A stretch of DNA of 61,418 nucleotides from Chloroflexota bacterium (GCA_026710825.1 JAPOQH010000074.1:1-61418); one strand, 5' to 3'; counted from the stretch's first letter, positions 41,904 through 53,585 are shown. The notes: generated by a model not told the origin, from the letters alone. Translations and numbers: made by a program.

Positions 41904-43586
41904 ATGACCACCTCAGCGCAAGTCTATTACCGCAAGTGGCGGCCCGGCACTTTCAGCGACCTGGCCGGCCAGGAGCACGTTGCCAATACGCTGAAACAGG
42001 CCGTGCTCCAGGACCGCGTCAGCCACAGCTACCTATTCTGCGGCACCCGCGGCAGCGGCAAGACTACCACCGCCCGCGTGCTCGCCAAGGCCGTCAACTG
42101 CCTCGACCCGCAGCGGGGCGACCCCTGCGAACAATGCGCCATCTGCGTCTCCATCAACGAGGGCCGCAACCTCGACATCATCGAACTGGACGCCGCCAGC
42201 AACCGCGGCGTGGAAGAAATCCGCGAGATTCGCGAAAAGGTCAACTTCCAGCCCGCCCAGAACCGTCGCAAGGTCTACATCATCGACGAAGCCCACATGC
42301 TCACCCGCGAGGCTTCCAACGCATTCCTGAAGACCTTGGAGGAACCTCCGGGACACGTCATATTCATCCTCTGCACCACCGAGGCCGATCGCCTCCTGCC
42401 CACCATCCTCTCCCGCTGCCAGCGCTACGACTTCCGCCGCCTGCCCGGCCAGACCATCCACGACCGCCTCGCCTACATCACCGACCAGGAAGCCATCGCC
42501 ATTCACCCCGACGCGCTGCGCATGATCGCCCGCAACGCCGGCGGATCCATGCGCGACGCCCTCAACATCCTCGAACAACTGGCCGTCTCCTCCGATGCCG
42601 ACATCACACTCCGCGACGTCGAGGAGTCCCTCGGCCTCGTCCGCAGCGACGCCTACCTCGCCCTCGCCCAGAAAATGCTCTCAGGAGACACCACCGGCTC
42701 CCTCGAAACCATCAACGATGTCGTCTGGGAGGGCGGCGAACCCCGCCAACTGCATCGCCAGACCCTCGATCTCCTTCGCTCCATGCTCCTCCTCTCGTGG
42801 GACGCCGGCCAGAATCTCGACCTGCCCGATGACACCCTCGCCGGTCTCCGCGCGATCATCGACAAAACCGACTCCCACCGGATCCTCCGCGCCGTCCGAA
42901 TCTGGGGCGAGGCCAGCGCCGGCTTGCGCTACGACGCGCCATCCGCCCTCGCGCTGGAAATCGCCGCCGCCGAAATCTGCCGCCAGGATGTTCCCCAGGA
43001 ACCCGCGCCGGCGGCTCCCCCGATGCCGCCGCAACAGGCCTCCGGCGGTCGCTCAACTCAGCGCGCGGAGTCTCCCCCGTCTCAAAACCGGCCTCCCCGT
43101 CAGGACAACGCCGGCCGGCCACCACAGCGCCAATCCCCTCCGCCGGGACCTCCGCCCGCGCCTCCGCCGGACAATCAACCCGCGCCGGCCCGCCCTCCCG
43201 CCGCCGCGCCCGACAGCCTCCAGGGACGCTGGGAACAGGCGGTGCGTCAACTGGGTCGCGTCAAGGGCAGCAAGTACAATCTCGGCGCGCTCCTGCGCGA
43301 CTGCCGGTCCAACAGCGTCCACCTGTCCGACGACGACAACACCCTCATCCTCCCCTTCAGCAACGCCGCCAACCTCGACCGCATGCAGGAGGAACTGAGC
43401 GACCCCCGCGTCCGTGATACTATTGAGCAGGCTATCGAAGAGTCCTTTGGCTCACGACATACTTTCCAGGTAATTCTGGCCGGCGCCAGCGCGGACGGCG
43501 CAAATCCCCCCCGAAACTCCATCCAGGACAGCCCGCTGGTCCGCACCGCTATGGGACTCGGCGCGCGCATCCTGGACGAACAATAG
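41904..43586 (+). CDS. dnaX: DNA polymerase III gamma/tau subunit
   Basis: The 560-residue clamp-loader subunit starts YYRKWRPGTFSDLAGQEHV and has Walker A GTRGSGKT (47-54) and a four-cysteine zinc module (C66, C75, C78, C81). DEAHML (Walker B) and the sensor 1 and 2 region TEADRLLPTILSRCQRYDFR also match. A Pro/Ala/Gln-rich linker (about 365-430) leads to a C-terminal domain of tau type. Together with ybaB and recR it forms the conserved dnaX-ybaB-recR block. The ATG at 41904 is the first in frame. It loads the sliding clamp on DNA. Confidence 0.95.
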   Translation: MTTSAQVYYRKWRPGTFSDLAGQEHVANTLKQAVLQDRVSHSYLFCGTRGSGKTTTARVLAKAVNCLDPQRGDPCEQCAICVSINEGRNLDIIELDAASNRGVEEIREIREKVNFQPAQNRRKVYIIDEAHMLTREASNAFLKTLEEPPGHVIFILCTTEADRLLPTILSRCQRYDFRRLPGQTIHDRLAYITDQEAIAIHPDALRMIARNAGGSMRDALNILEQLAVSSDADITLRDVEESLGLVRSDAYLALAQKMLSGDTTGSLETINDVVWEGGEPRQLHRQTLDLLRSMLLLSWDAGQNLDLPDDTLAGLRAIIDKTDSHRILRAVRIWGEASAGLRYDAPSALALEIAAAEICRQDVPQEPAPAAPPMPPQQASGGRSTQRAESPPSQNRPPRQDNAGRPPQRQSPPPGPPPAPPPDNQPAPARPPAAAPDSLQGRWEQAVRQLGRVKGSKYNLGALLRDCRSNSVHLSDDDNTLILPFSNAANLDRMQEELSDPRVRDTIEQAIEESFGSRHTFQVILAGASADGANPPRNSIQDSPLVRTAMGLGARILDEQ

Positions 43587-43603
43587 GAGGCCATAACAAC
43601 ACC

Positions 43604-43921
43604 ATGATGAACAAGCGCATGATGCGCCAGGCCCAGCAACTCCAGAACCGCCTCGCCAAGGCCCAGGAGGAACTCGAAGCCATGAGCGTCGAGGGCTCCG
43701 CCGGCGGCGGAGTGATCCGCGTCACCATGACCGGCAAGCAGGAAGTCACCGCGGTCGTCATCGAACCCGAGGCCGTCCCGGACCTTGACCAAGCGGACAT
43801 CGAACTGCTCCAGGACCTGGTCGCCGCCGCCGTCAACGACGCCTTCACCCGCACCCAGGAACTCGCCGCCGAAAAGATGGGCGCAGTAACGGGCGGCATG
43901 AATATCCCCGGCCTCATCTAA
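43604..43921 (+). CDS. ybaB: YbaB/EbfC family nucleoid-associated protein
   Basis: The 105-residue protein starts MMNKRMMRQAQQLQNRLAKA and has the characteristic VEGSAGGGVIRVTMTGKQEV core and ELLQDLVAAAVNDAFTRTQE helix. The end (MGAVTGGMNIPG) matches the family. YbaB dimers bind DNA as small nucleoid-associated proteins. It lies 17 bases after dnaX, and recR would normally follow directly, but two accessory genes intervene here. Confidence 0.93.
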   Translation: MMNKRMMRQAQQLQNRLAKAQEELEAMSVEGSAGGGVIRVTMTGKQEVTAVVIEPEAVPDLDQADIELLQDLVAAAVNDAFTRTQELAAEKMGAVTGGMNIPGLI

Positions 43922-43930
43922 CCCGGCCGG

Positions 43931-44326
43931 ATGGCTGGCCCGCAGGACGTAGGTCCGTCAGACGTAGGTCCGTCAGGGGAACGGGACCCACTGCCGGAAA
44001 CCATCACGGCCGGCGGCGTCACCAGATGGCTGACCAGGCACTTGCGCGATAACCCTCGTGTGGGGGTTACCGCCGAAAGAATTCAGTACGTACTTGAGAA
44101 TTGGGTTGTGCGCGGCACCTGCGCAGACAATGCAGGCAGTGTAACGACGACGTATTGGGGATTCGTCCCCGGCCGAGATGTGATGCTGCGAGTTCCTGTT
44201 TCGCTGGATGACGCCGAGATTGTGTCTGCCCATTTCGACCAGTGGGCGACAAGGCGAATCGCTGAATCGGGTCGTCCCTGGTTTCAGGAACGCTGCCAAG
44301 ACTTGGAGGTGCGAGGTGCAGGTTAA
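43931..44326 (+). CDS. small protein resembling DUF4258, possible toxin partner of the DUF2283 protein
   Basis: The 131-residue soluble protein has a repetitive start (DVGPSDVGPS from a 15-base direct repeat). A core then reads VGVTAERIQYVLENWVVRGT, YWGFVPGRDVMLRVPVS and DDAEIVSAHFDQW. That strand-helix layout and the pairing with a DUF2283 gene recall DUF4258/DUF2283 modules. The similarity is weak by eye, so the family call is an inference. It overlaps the start of the next gene by 11 bases. The pair interrupts the dnaX-ybaB-recR order. Confidence 0.6.
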   Translation: MAGPQDVGPSDVGPSGERDPLPETITAGGVTRWLTRHLRDNPRVGVTAERIQYVLENWVVRGTCADNAGSVTTTYWGFVPGRDVMLRVPVSLDDAEIVSAHFDQWATRRIAESGRPWFQERCQDLEVRGAG

Positions 44327-44714
44327 ATATTACGCCGAAGACGACGCTTTGATCATCATCGTGAACCGCCGGGGACCCAGCGGCGGGACTTTGCGGGATG
44401 ACTTCAGGGTAATACTAGACTTTGAGGACAAGGGTATCGAGAACGTTACGCGGATAGACATACTGGACGTCAGTCGGTTCCTGCCGTTGAGCGCAGAACG
44501 CGGCTACGACGCCGCAACCGACACGCTGACGCTGGGCGACAAGCCGACTGCCGACTACCGTGTGGTGGACACTGGCGACTTCGTGAGCTATCGCCAGTGG
44601 TTCGACGATGGGAGTGAATGGGACATCGTGGCAGTGGATATACGGCAGGCGTCAGTGCATCTGGCCCCCGTCATCGCTGCTCGTTCACCATCGGCTCCGG
44701 TGAGCGCCGGATAG
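44316..44714 (+). CDS. DUF2283 family protein
   Basis: The GTG at 44316 has GGAGGT 6 bases before it and gives a 132-residue protein. It starts MQVKYYAEDDALIIIVNRRG, the DUF2283 opening in which a tyrosine/acidic motif precedes a beta strand. A second half continues VSRFLPLSAERGYDAATDTL and ends with a Ser/Pro tail. DUF2283 proteins are small and mostly uncharacterised; many lie next to DUF4258 genes in toxin-antitoxin-like pairs. An antitoxin role is an inference from that context. It precedes recR by 25 bases. Confidence 0.7.
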   Translation: MQVKYYAEDDALIIIVNRRGPSGGTLRDDFRVILDFEDKGIENVTRIDILDVSRFLPLSAERGYDAATDTLTLGDKPTADYRVVDTGDFVSYRQWFDDGSEWDIVAVDIRQASVHLAPVIAARSPSAPVSAG

Positions 44715-44739
44715 CTGCTGGCACAGCAGCGTACACACC

Positions 44740-45363
44740 ATGACCTCCGACCCCACTCCGGGCACCACCCGTTCCCTCGGCCAGCTCATCGACCGGCTGC
44801 ACCAGCTTCCCGGCATCGGACCCAAGAGCGCCCAGCGCATCGCCTACCACATCGCCCACATACCGGACGATGAGGCCCGCGCCCTCGCCGACGCCATCGT
44901 CGCCGTCAAGGACATGATTCTCTTCTGCGACGAGTGCCGCAACCTGACCGACGCCTCTCCCTGCGCCATCTGCGCCAACCCCCAGCGCAACCGCGACCAG
45001 ATCTGCGTCGTCGAAGAGTCCCGCGACCTCGTCGCCCTGGAGCGCACGCGCGTCTATCGCGGTATGTACCACGTGCTGCACGGAGCCCTGTCGCCCCTCA
45101 ACGGCATCGGCCCGGAGGACATCCACCTGCCCCAACTTTTCGCCCGCCTGCAGAACCAGGACAACCCCCTGCAGGAACTCATCGTCGCCACCAACCCGAC
45201 CCTCGAGGGCGACGCCACCGCCGATTTCATCCACCGCCGGCTGGCCGACACCGGCATACGCATCACCCGCCTGGCCCTCGGCCTCCCCGTCGGCGGCTCG
45301 CTGGAATTCGCCGACGAGACCACCCTCAGCCGCGCCATCGCCGGCCGCAACGCCCTCGAATAA
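44740..45363 (+). CDS. recR: recombination mediator protein RecR
   Basis: The 207-residue protein has the helix-hairpin-helix LPGIGPKSAQRIAYHI and the C4 zinc finger (CDECRNLTDASPCAICANPQ as the first part). The TOPRIM domain includes VVEESRDLVALERT and ATNPTLEGDATADFI, and the C-terminal Walker-B-like strand is RITRLALGLPVGGSLEFAD. RecR forms a clamp-like ring and loads RecA with RecO and RecF. recO follows directly, which is common in this phylum. Start ATG 44740 gives MTSDPTPGTTRSLGQL. Confidence 0.94.
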   Translation: MTSDPTPGTTRSLGQLIDRLHQLPGIGPKSAQRIAYHIAHIPDDEARALADAIVAVKDMILFCDECRNLTDASPCAICANPQRNRDQICVVEESRDLVALERTRVYRGMYHVLHGALSPLNGIGPEDIHLPQLFARLQNQDNPLQELIVATNPTLEGDATADFIHRRLADTGIRITRLALGLPVGGSLEFADETTLSRAIAGRNALE

Positions 45364-45393
45364 TCCCCCTCCCCGCTGATCTTTCTGCCCGCC

Positions 45394-45416
45394 CATGGTG
45401 AGCCTGTCGAACCATG
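45394..45416. repeat. palindromic repeat of the GAGCCTGTCGAA type, overlapping the recO start
   Basis: CATGGTGAGCCTGTCGAACC plus ATG forms CATGGT / ACCATG arms around a fixed core. The same core appears at 52476 and 60719. The ATG of recO (45414) is its final part. Confidence 0.8.
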
Positions 45417-46196
45417 ACCCAGCCCCGAACGTACCGCGCCGTCGGCCTCACCCTGCGTAAGTCTCCCGTCGGGGAGGCCGATATCATCTCGTCCCTCTAC
45501 ACCCGCGAACACGGCAAGCTGGACGTGCTGGCCCGCGGCGCCCGCCGGCTCACCAGCAAACTCATGGGACACTTCGAGCCGCTCACCCTGGTCCGCCTCT
45601 CCATCGCCCGTGGCCGCACCCTCGATACCGTCGCCGAAGCCGAGGTGGTCAACGCCTTCCCCGACGTCAAATCCGATTACGCCAGCGTCGCGCGCGGCCT
45701 CCACGTTGCCGAACTCGTCGACGGTTTCAGCGCCTCATCATCGTCCAACCCGCTGGTGCTCGATCTCGCCCTCCAGACCCTGCGCGTCATCGGCAGTCAA
45801 CCCGCCGTCGGCGATGGCGAACTATCCTCCGACCTGCCCCTGCGCTACTTTGACCTCCGGATCCTGAACCTCTCCGGCTTCATGCCCGAGTTGTTCCAGT
45901 GTGTCGAATGCGGCGCAGAACTGGAACCGGAACTCCATCGCTACGCCGCCGGCGCCGGCGGTGCCCTCTGCTCGGACTGCATTCCCGACGATGTTGCCGT
46001 CCGTCCGCTATCCCTGGACGCGCTGAAAGTCCTCCGACTGCTGCACCGCACCGGATCGGTGGACCAATTGCCCAACCTCAACATGCCGGCCACCGTGCAC
46101 GCAGAGGTCAGCGCCCTGTGCACCGAGACCGTGCAGTACTGGCTGGACCGCCAGCTTCGGTCCCAGGCTTTCATCGATGCGACCAAATTTGCTTGA
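45414..46196 (+). CDS. recO: DNA repair protein RecO
   Basis: The 260-residue protein begins with the OB fold (RTYRAVGLTLRKSPVGEADI, then HGKLDVLARGARRLTSKLMG) and later has the zinc-binding region (CVECGAELEPEL and CSDC). It anneals strands and loads RecA with RecR. The ATG at 45414 is part of a palindromic repeat and has no clear ribosome site; the first residues MTQPRTYRAVG are still typical. It lies 50 bases after recR. Confidence 0.92.
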   Translation: MTQPRTYRAVGLTLRKSPVGEADIISSLYTREHGKLDVLARGARRLTSKLMGHFEPLTLVRLSIARGRTLDTVAEAEVVNAFPDVKSDYASVARGLHVAELVDGFSASSSSNPLVLDLALQTLRVIGSQPAVGDGELSSDLPLRYFDLRILNLSGFMPELFQCVECGAELEPELHRYAAGAGGALCSDCIPDDVAVRPLSLDALKVLRLLHRTGSVDQLPNLNMPATVHAEVSALCTETVQYWLDRQLRSQAFIDATKFA

Positions 46197-46341
46197 AAAC
46201 CGCAAACTTTTTATGTTGACCTGAAAGCCGGTAAGGCGTAAAAGTCTGTCCATACTCATTGCGACACATATGTCGCGTGCCATCCATTGGCTTGAAGCGA
46301 AACATATTCGCCATCGCCCTTTCATAACTCGAGGTGCAACG

Positions 46342-47907
46342 ATGTTCAACAAGGTATTGGTCGCAAACCGGGGCGAAATCGCCGCCCGCATCATACGAAC
46401 CTGTCAGAAGCTCGGGGTATCCACCGTCGCGGTCTATTCCGAGGCCGACCGCGACGCCATGCACACCCGCATGGCCGACCAGGCCGTCTGCATCGGCCCA
46501 CCGCCCGCCGTCGAGTCCTACCTCAACATCGATGCTGTCATGGACGCCTGCCTCGCCACCGGCGCTGAGGCCATCCACCCCGGCTACGGCTTCCTGTCCG
46601 AGAACAACGAGCTCGCCCAACGCTGCAAGTCTGCCGGCATCGTATTCATCGGCCCCGGCGAGGAAGTCCTCAACCAGATGGGCGACAAACTCTCCGCCCG
46701 ACGCGTCGCCCGCAAGTCCGGCCTCCCCGTCATGCCCGGCACCGAGGAGCCTGTATCCGACGACGAGGCCATCACCCGTGCGTGGGAGCTTGGCTTCCCC
46801 ATGATGGTCAAGGCCGCAGCCGGCGGTGGGGGGATCGGCATCCACGTCGTTCACAGCATGGCCGAACTCGAGCCCGTGATCGAGCGCACCCGTAAGATCG
46901 CCCAGGCCGCCTTCGCCGATTCCAGCCTCTTCTACGAACGCTACCTTGAAGGCGCGTCCCACATCGAGGTGCAGATCATCGCGGACCAGTACGGCAACGT
47001 GCTGCACCTCTTCGAGCGCGACTGCTCCATCCAGCGCCGCAACCAGAAACTCATCGAGGAGACCCCCGCCTCGGCCAAGCTCTCCCCCGAGGTTCGCCAG
47101 CAGTTGGGCCGCCTGTCCCGCCAGTTGGGCCGCGAGGCCGGCTACACCAACGCCGGCACCGTCGAATTCCTCGTTGCCGACGACGGGCATTTCTACTTCA
47201 TGGAGATGAACCCACGCCTCCAGGTGGAGCACGGCGTCACCGAACTGATCACCGGTCAGGATATCGTCGATCTCCAACTGCAATCGGCCGCCGGCATCCC
47301 GTTCTCCATCCGCCAACCCGATCTGAGGCCCAACGGCCACGCCATCGAGGCCCGTATCTACCCCGAGGACCCTAACACCCTCCTCCCCAACATCGGGACC
47401 GTCACCGACCTGCGCCTCCCCGAAGGCGAACACGTCCGCGTCGATACCGCTCTTTGCGTCGGCTATGAGGTTTCGCTACACTACGAACCGTTGCTCGCCA
47501 AGGTTATGGCCTGGGGCCATGACCGGGACGACGCCATCGCCACGCTGGATCAGGCCCTCGCCGACTTCCACCTGGCCGGCGTAACCACTAACATCCCCCT
47601 GCTGCGCAACGTGCTGGTTAGCCCCGAATTCACCTCGGGCCAATACCACACCGGCAGCCTGAACGGCATCCTTGAGCGACGACTGCAAGCCAGGGGCAAA
47701 TCGACCACTATGCACCCCAACGGAACCACCGGCAATGGACACCACGCGGGTCTCGACCCCCGCGCGTTGGCCGCCGCCATCGGAGCCGCCGCCGTCGCGG
47801 CCGAGCAGGCCAACCGGCAGGGCGGCGCTCGCGACTCCGCCTCACGCTGGCGCATGCAGGGCCGTCGCGATCTGTTCCGTTCCAGGCTGGGGAGCGCGTC
47901 CTGGTAA
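46342..47907 (+). CDS. accC: biotin carboxylase subunit (AccC type) with an extended C-terminus
   Basis: The 521-residue protein matches biotin carboxylase from MFNKVLVANRGEIAARIIRT to about residue 450. The ATP-grasp motif KAAAGGGGIGIHVV, the HPGYGFLSEN segment, the EMNPRLQVEHGVTE active-site region and the RDCSIQRRNQKLIEE segment are intact. About 70 residues after that form a low-complexity extension (NGTTGNGHHAG, AAAIGAAAVAAEQ). GAGGTG lies 7 bases before the ATG. The next gene encodes a biotin carrier, so the two form a carboxylase for acetyl-CoA, propionyl-CoA or a similar substrate. No carboxyltransferase gene is in the window. Confidence 0.9.
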   Translation: MFNKVLVANRGEIAARIIRTCQKLGVSTVAVYSEADRDAMHTRMADQAVCIGPPPAVESYLNIDAVMDACLATGAEAIHPGYGFLSENNELAQRCKSAGIVFIGPGEEVLNQMGDKLSARRVARKSGLPVMPGTEEPVSDDEAITRAWELGFPMMVKAAAGGGGIGIHVVHSMAELEPVIERTRKIAQAAFADSSLFYERYLEGASHIEVQIIADQYGNVLHLFERDCSIQRRNQKLIEETPASAKLSPEVRQQLGRLSRQLGREAGYTNAGTVEFLVADDGHFYFMEMNPRLQVEHGVTELITGQDIVDLQLQSAAGIPFSIRQPDLRPNGHAIEARIYPEDPNTLLPNIGTVTDLRLPEGEHVRVDTALCVGYEVSLHYEPLLAKVMAWGHDRDDAIATLDQALADFHLAGVTTNIPLLRNVLVSPEFTSGQYHTGSLNGILERRLQARGKSTTMHPNGTTGNGHHAGLDPRALAAAIGAAAVAAEQANRQGGARDSASRWRMQGRRDLFRSRLGSASW

Positions 47908-47908
47908 A

Positions 47909-48343
47909 TTGACCACCATCAGAGTACGCATCGGCGAACAGTGGTTCACCGTCGAGGTCGGCGACCTGACCCAATCTCCCGTTCAGGTCACCGTTGACGG
48001 CGAGACCTTCGAGGTGGAGGTCGAGAGCGACGCTGCCCCGACTCCGCCGCGCCGGGGTCGGCCCGCCGGCGGTTTGGTGGTTCCCGATGCCCCTGCCTCT
48101 CCGCAGTCCGGTCCCGCGGCCGCGGTTGACGATGACATCCTGCGCTCGCCCATGCCGGGCCGGGTCATGTCCATCCTCGTTCGCCCCGGCGACGCCGTAT
48201 CAACCGGCGACGAGGTATGCGTGGTCGAAGCCATGAAAATGGAGCAGAGCATCCTCGCCCACCGCGACGGCGTGGTCAAGACCGTCTTCGTCCAGCCTCT
48301 CGATTCTGTCAACGCCAACGACCCGCTGGTAGAATTGGAGTAA
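47909..48343 (+). CDS. biotin carboxyl carrier protein
   Basis: The 144-residue protein starts on TTG 47909, one base after the stop of accC, with GGGGAG upstream. Residues 1-45 form a strand-rich lead (IRVRIGEQWFTVEVGDL) and a Pro/Ala linker follows. Residues about 72-144 form the biotinyl domain with the biotinylated lysine in VEAMKMEQ (Lys110). It carries carboxybiotin between the AccC subunit and a carboxyltransferase. The layout is like the C-terminal part of acyl-CoA carboxylase alpha chains. Confidence 0.85.
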   Translation: MTTIRVRIGEQWFTVEVGDLTQSPVQVTVDGETFEVEVESDAAPTPPRRGRPAGGLVVPDAPASPQSGPAAAVDDDILRSPMPGRVMSILVRPGDAVSTGDEVCVVEAMKMEQSILAHRDGVVKTVFVQPLDSVNANDPLVELE

Positions 48344-48369
48344 TCTTTCGGCCAGAAGGACGGCCCGCC

Positions 48370-48792
48370 ATGCCGGGAAAGACCGGACATCACCCCGTCG
48401 AAGTCGTCGCCCAGGTCCAGTCAATGGAACTGAACCTCGACTACAGCGGCACGTATAAGCTGCTCCTCGAAGACGGCTCCACCATCCACGCCGACTTCAC
48501 CCCCACGCAGTGGGACCACCTGCAGAGCATGCACAACCGGGGCCGCTACCCCATCAAATTCGTCGGCGCCGGCGACTACACCGACGATCGATTGAAGCAC
48601 ATCACCAGCATTGACCTCCCCAACACCGAGCGCGTCCTGCCACCTCGGGAACCAGATCAGCGTCCCTTTTGGGAATATTGGGTCGCGGCCAGCAAGCGGA
48701 TTCCCAAAAAGGAGCGCGATCAAGTTCCCCCCGATTTCATCAAGAACCTCGACCATTATCTCTACGGGGCTCCTAAACGCGATCAGGAATGA
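48370..48792 (+). CDS. hypothetical protein paired with a PIN-domain toxin, likely antitoxin
   Basis: A 140-residue hydrophilic protein with no recognisable DNA-binding motif. It contains YSGTYKLLLEDGSTIHADFT and a basic C-terminal region (YWVAASKRIPKKERDQVPPD). A later start at 48424 (MELNLDYSG) is possible. Its stop overlaps the start of the PIN gene by four bases (ATGA). This is the layout of antitoxin-toxin pairs in which the first gene neutralises a VapC-type RNase. The assignment rests on position only. Confidence 0.62.
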   Translation: MPGKTGHHPVEVVAQVQSMELNLDYSGTYKLLLEDGSTIHADFTPTQWDHLQSMHNRGRYPIKFVGAGDYTDDRLKHITSIDLPNTERVLPPREPDQRPFWEYWVAASKRIPKKERDQVPPDFIKNLDHYLYGAPKRDQE

Positions 48793-49196
48793 GAACCCTC
48801 TTTGCAGATACCGCTTACTGGTTGGCCCTGATACTCACCGACGACCCCTGGCATGACGTCGCTGTACTTCTCTCTCACGAATACGACAATGCGATCATCG
48901 TGACTACCGAAATGGTGATCACCGAACTGCTGAATGCGGTCAGTCGCTTCGGCGAATACCATCGCACCCAGACTGTGAATGAAGTTCTCCGCATGCGTAG
49001 CGACCCAAATGTGGAAATTATCGGTCAGACCGAACTCCAATTTCGAAATGCTTTCAATCTCTACCGTTCACGCCCCGACCAGCGCTGGGGCCTCACCGAC
49101 TGCTCCAGTTTTGTCTTGATGAGAGAGCGAGGTATTACCCACGCACTCACTGCGGACCGAGATTTCACCCAGGCCGGTTTCACCATCCTAATGTAA
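48789..49196 (+). CDS. PIN domain (VapC-like) RNase toxin
   Basis: The 135-residue protein has the four acidic positions of PIN domains: Asp7 in [11 protein letters not shown], Glu in [14 protein letters not shown], Asp in [11 protein letters not shown], and Asp in [15 protein letters not shown] toxins cut RNA in a metal-dependent way. The ATG overlaps the upstream stop. It ends 12 bases before uvrA. Both genes of the pair are intact, so the module may be functional. Confidence 0.87.
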   Translation: MRTLFADTAYWLALILTDDPWHDVAVLLSHEYDNAIIVTTEMVITELLNAVSRFGEYHRTQTVNEVLRMRSDPNVEIIGQTELQFRNAFNLYRSRPDQRWGLTDCSSFVLMRERGITHALTADRDFTQAGFTILM

Positions 49197-49207
49197 GAAG
49201 GCACTCC

Positions 49208-52267
<3,060 letters not shown>

Positions 52268-52282
52268 AGCGTGTTGAAAATT

Positions 52283-52381
52283 GCCGTCATCCCCGCGAAA
52301 GCGGGAATCCAGCGAGCGCAAATGCAGACAACATACTGGTCACGGTGATTTTCTGGGTTCCTGTTTTCGCAGGAACGACGG
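52283..52381. repeat. inverted pair of REP-like palindromes
   Basis: CCGTCATCCCCGCGAAAGCG (from 52283) and, inverted, TTTTCGCAGGAACGACGG (to 52381) are related elements facing each other about 40 bases apart. Each can fold by itself. They sit after uvrA, at the left edge of the AAA/TOPRIM genes. Confidence 0.75.
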
Positions 52382-52475
52382 AAGGATCTGCCGATTGTGC
52401 ACAGGATCCAGTCACCAACGCCAACCGAACAAACCACCAAAAACCGACCCACACAAACCACCAAACCCGCCCGCT

Positions 52476-52498
52476 CGTCCTGAGCCTGTCGAAGGACG
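52476..52498. repeat. palindromic repeat of the GAGCCTGTCGAA type, second copy
   Basis: CGTCCTGAGCCTGTCGAAGG plus ACG has the same core as at 45394, with different outer arms (CGTCC / GGACG). It ends 8 bases before the AAA ATPase start codon. Confidence 0.8.
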
Positions 52499-52505
52499 GT
52501 TCCCC

Positions 52506-53582
52506 ATGCCCGACCCACAACCCGACCAGTCCCTGCACCTACCCAGCCTGGTAATCAAAAACTTCCGCGGCATCGACGAACTCACCATCCCCCGCCTTGG
52601 CCGCGTAACCCTCCTCGCCGGCAAAAACGGCGTCGGCAAGACAACGGTGCTGGACGCGGTACGGGTGTGGGCCGACCGCGGACTGACCAACGAGTTCAGT
52701 GAGGTGCTCGCGGACAGAGGCGACGCATTCATTAGAAACTCGGATAGTCAAAAAAGAATGGTGGTTGACCGCACAACACTATTCACAGATCGACCAATAT
52801 CGCCTGAAATAACCATTTCTGTCGGACCAATCGACGGCTCAAATGCACTCAAAATCCGGCAGTTCTATTCAAAGGACAAAACGAGCCGGCCGGTTCCATT
52901 CCCGATGGACGTATCGGAATACCTTCACCTTGAAGTGCGGTTCGGAACGAGTGGGCCATGGCGTGAAGGGCTTCACTTTTTGCTCAATCCAGTTCCGACG
53001 GCAGTTCCCTGCAATATCTTGGGGCCCAATCGCCCGACCGATGAGACAGTCGAAGAATATTGGAACGAAGTAGCCCTAACTTCTCATGAGGACCGCGCTC
53101 TCGAAGCCCTGAACCTGATCGCGGACGTCGTAGTTGAGCGAGTCGCGGCATTGGAACCATTCGCTGGTACGGGAGTAATCCAACCGCGTCGTGTAATGGC
53201 TAAGGTACAGGATACAGACTATCAAGTACCGTTGCGCACCTTGGGAGATGGAGCATATCGTGCCTACGCAGTCGCCCTCGCCCTCGCCAAAAGCAGCGGC
53301 GGCTTCCTCCTAATCGACGAGGCCGAGAACGGCATCCACCACTCCATCCAGCCCAAGTTTTGGAACATGGTCCTCCAGACCGCCCAGCGCAACAACGTCC
53401 AGGTCATCGCCACCACCCATAGCTGGGACTGCGTAACCGGCTTTGCCCAGGCCGCCAACGAACTGGAAGACGTGGAGGGAGTGTTGGTTCGTATCCAGCG
53501 CGTCCCCATTGGGCTCCGCGCCATCACCTACGATGAGTCCCGGTTGGAGAACATTGCGAAACACGGGATCGAGGTGCGCTGA
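52506..53582 (+). CDS. AAA_21-type (RecF/OLD-like) ATPase, first gene of a two-gene system
   Basis: The 358-residue protein has LVIKNFRGIDELTIPRLGRV as the opening strand, Walker A AGKNGVGKTT (residues 38-47) and a C-terminal part with the signature-like LRTLGDGAYRAY. Walker B is GGFLLIDEAENGIHHS (about 264-277), with a His switch in ATTHSWDCV. It lacks a coiled-coil arm, so it is a compact ATPase of the type found in OLD-like systems. The start at 52506 follows a repeat directly. The middle of the gene (about 52690-53260) is clearly more AT-rich than its ends. It is followed by a TOPRIM gene three bases later. Confidence 0.85.
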   Translation: MPDPQPDQSLHLPSLVIKNFRGIDELTIPRLGRVTLLAGKNGVGKTTVLDAVRVWADRGLTNEFSEVLADRGDAFIRNSDSQKRMVVDRTTLFTDRPISPEITISVGPIDGSNALKIRQFYSKDKTSRPVPFPMDVSEYLHLEVRFGTSGPWREGLHFLLNPVPTAVPCNILGPNRPTDETVEEYWNEVALTSHEDRALEALNLIADVVVERVAALEPFAGTGVIQPRRVMAKVQDTDYQVPLRTLGDGAYRAYAVALALAKSSGGFLLIDEAENGIHHSIQPKFWNMVLQTAQRNNVQVIATTHSWDCVTGFAQAANELEDVEGVLVRIQRVPIGLRAITYDESRLENIAKHGIEVR

Positions 53583-53585
53583 TCA

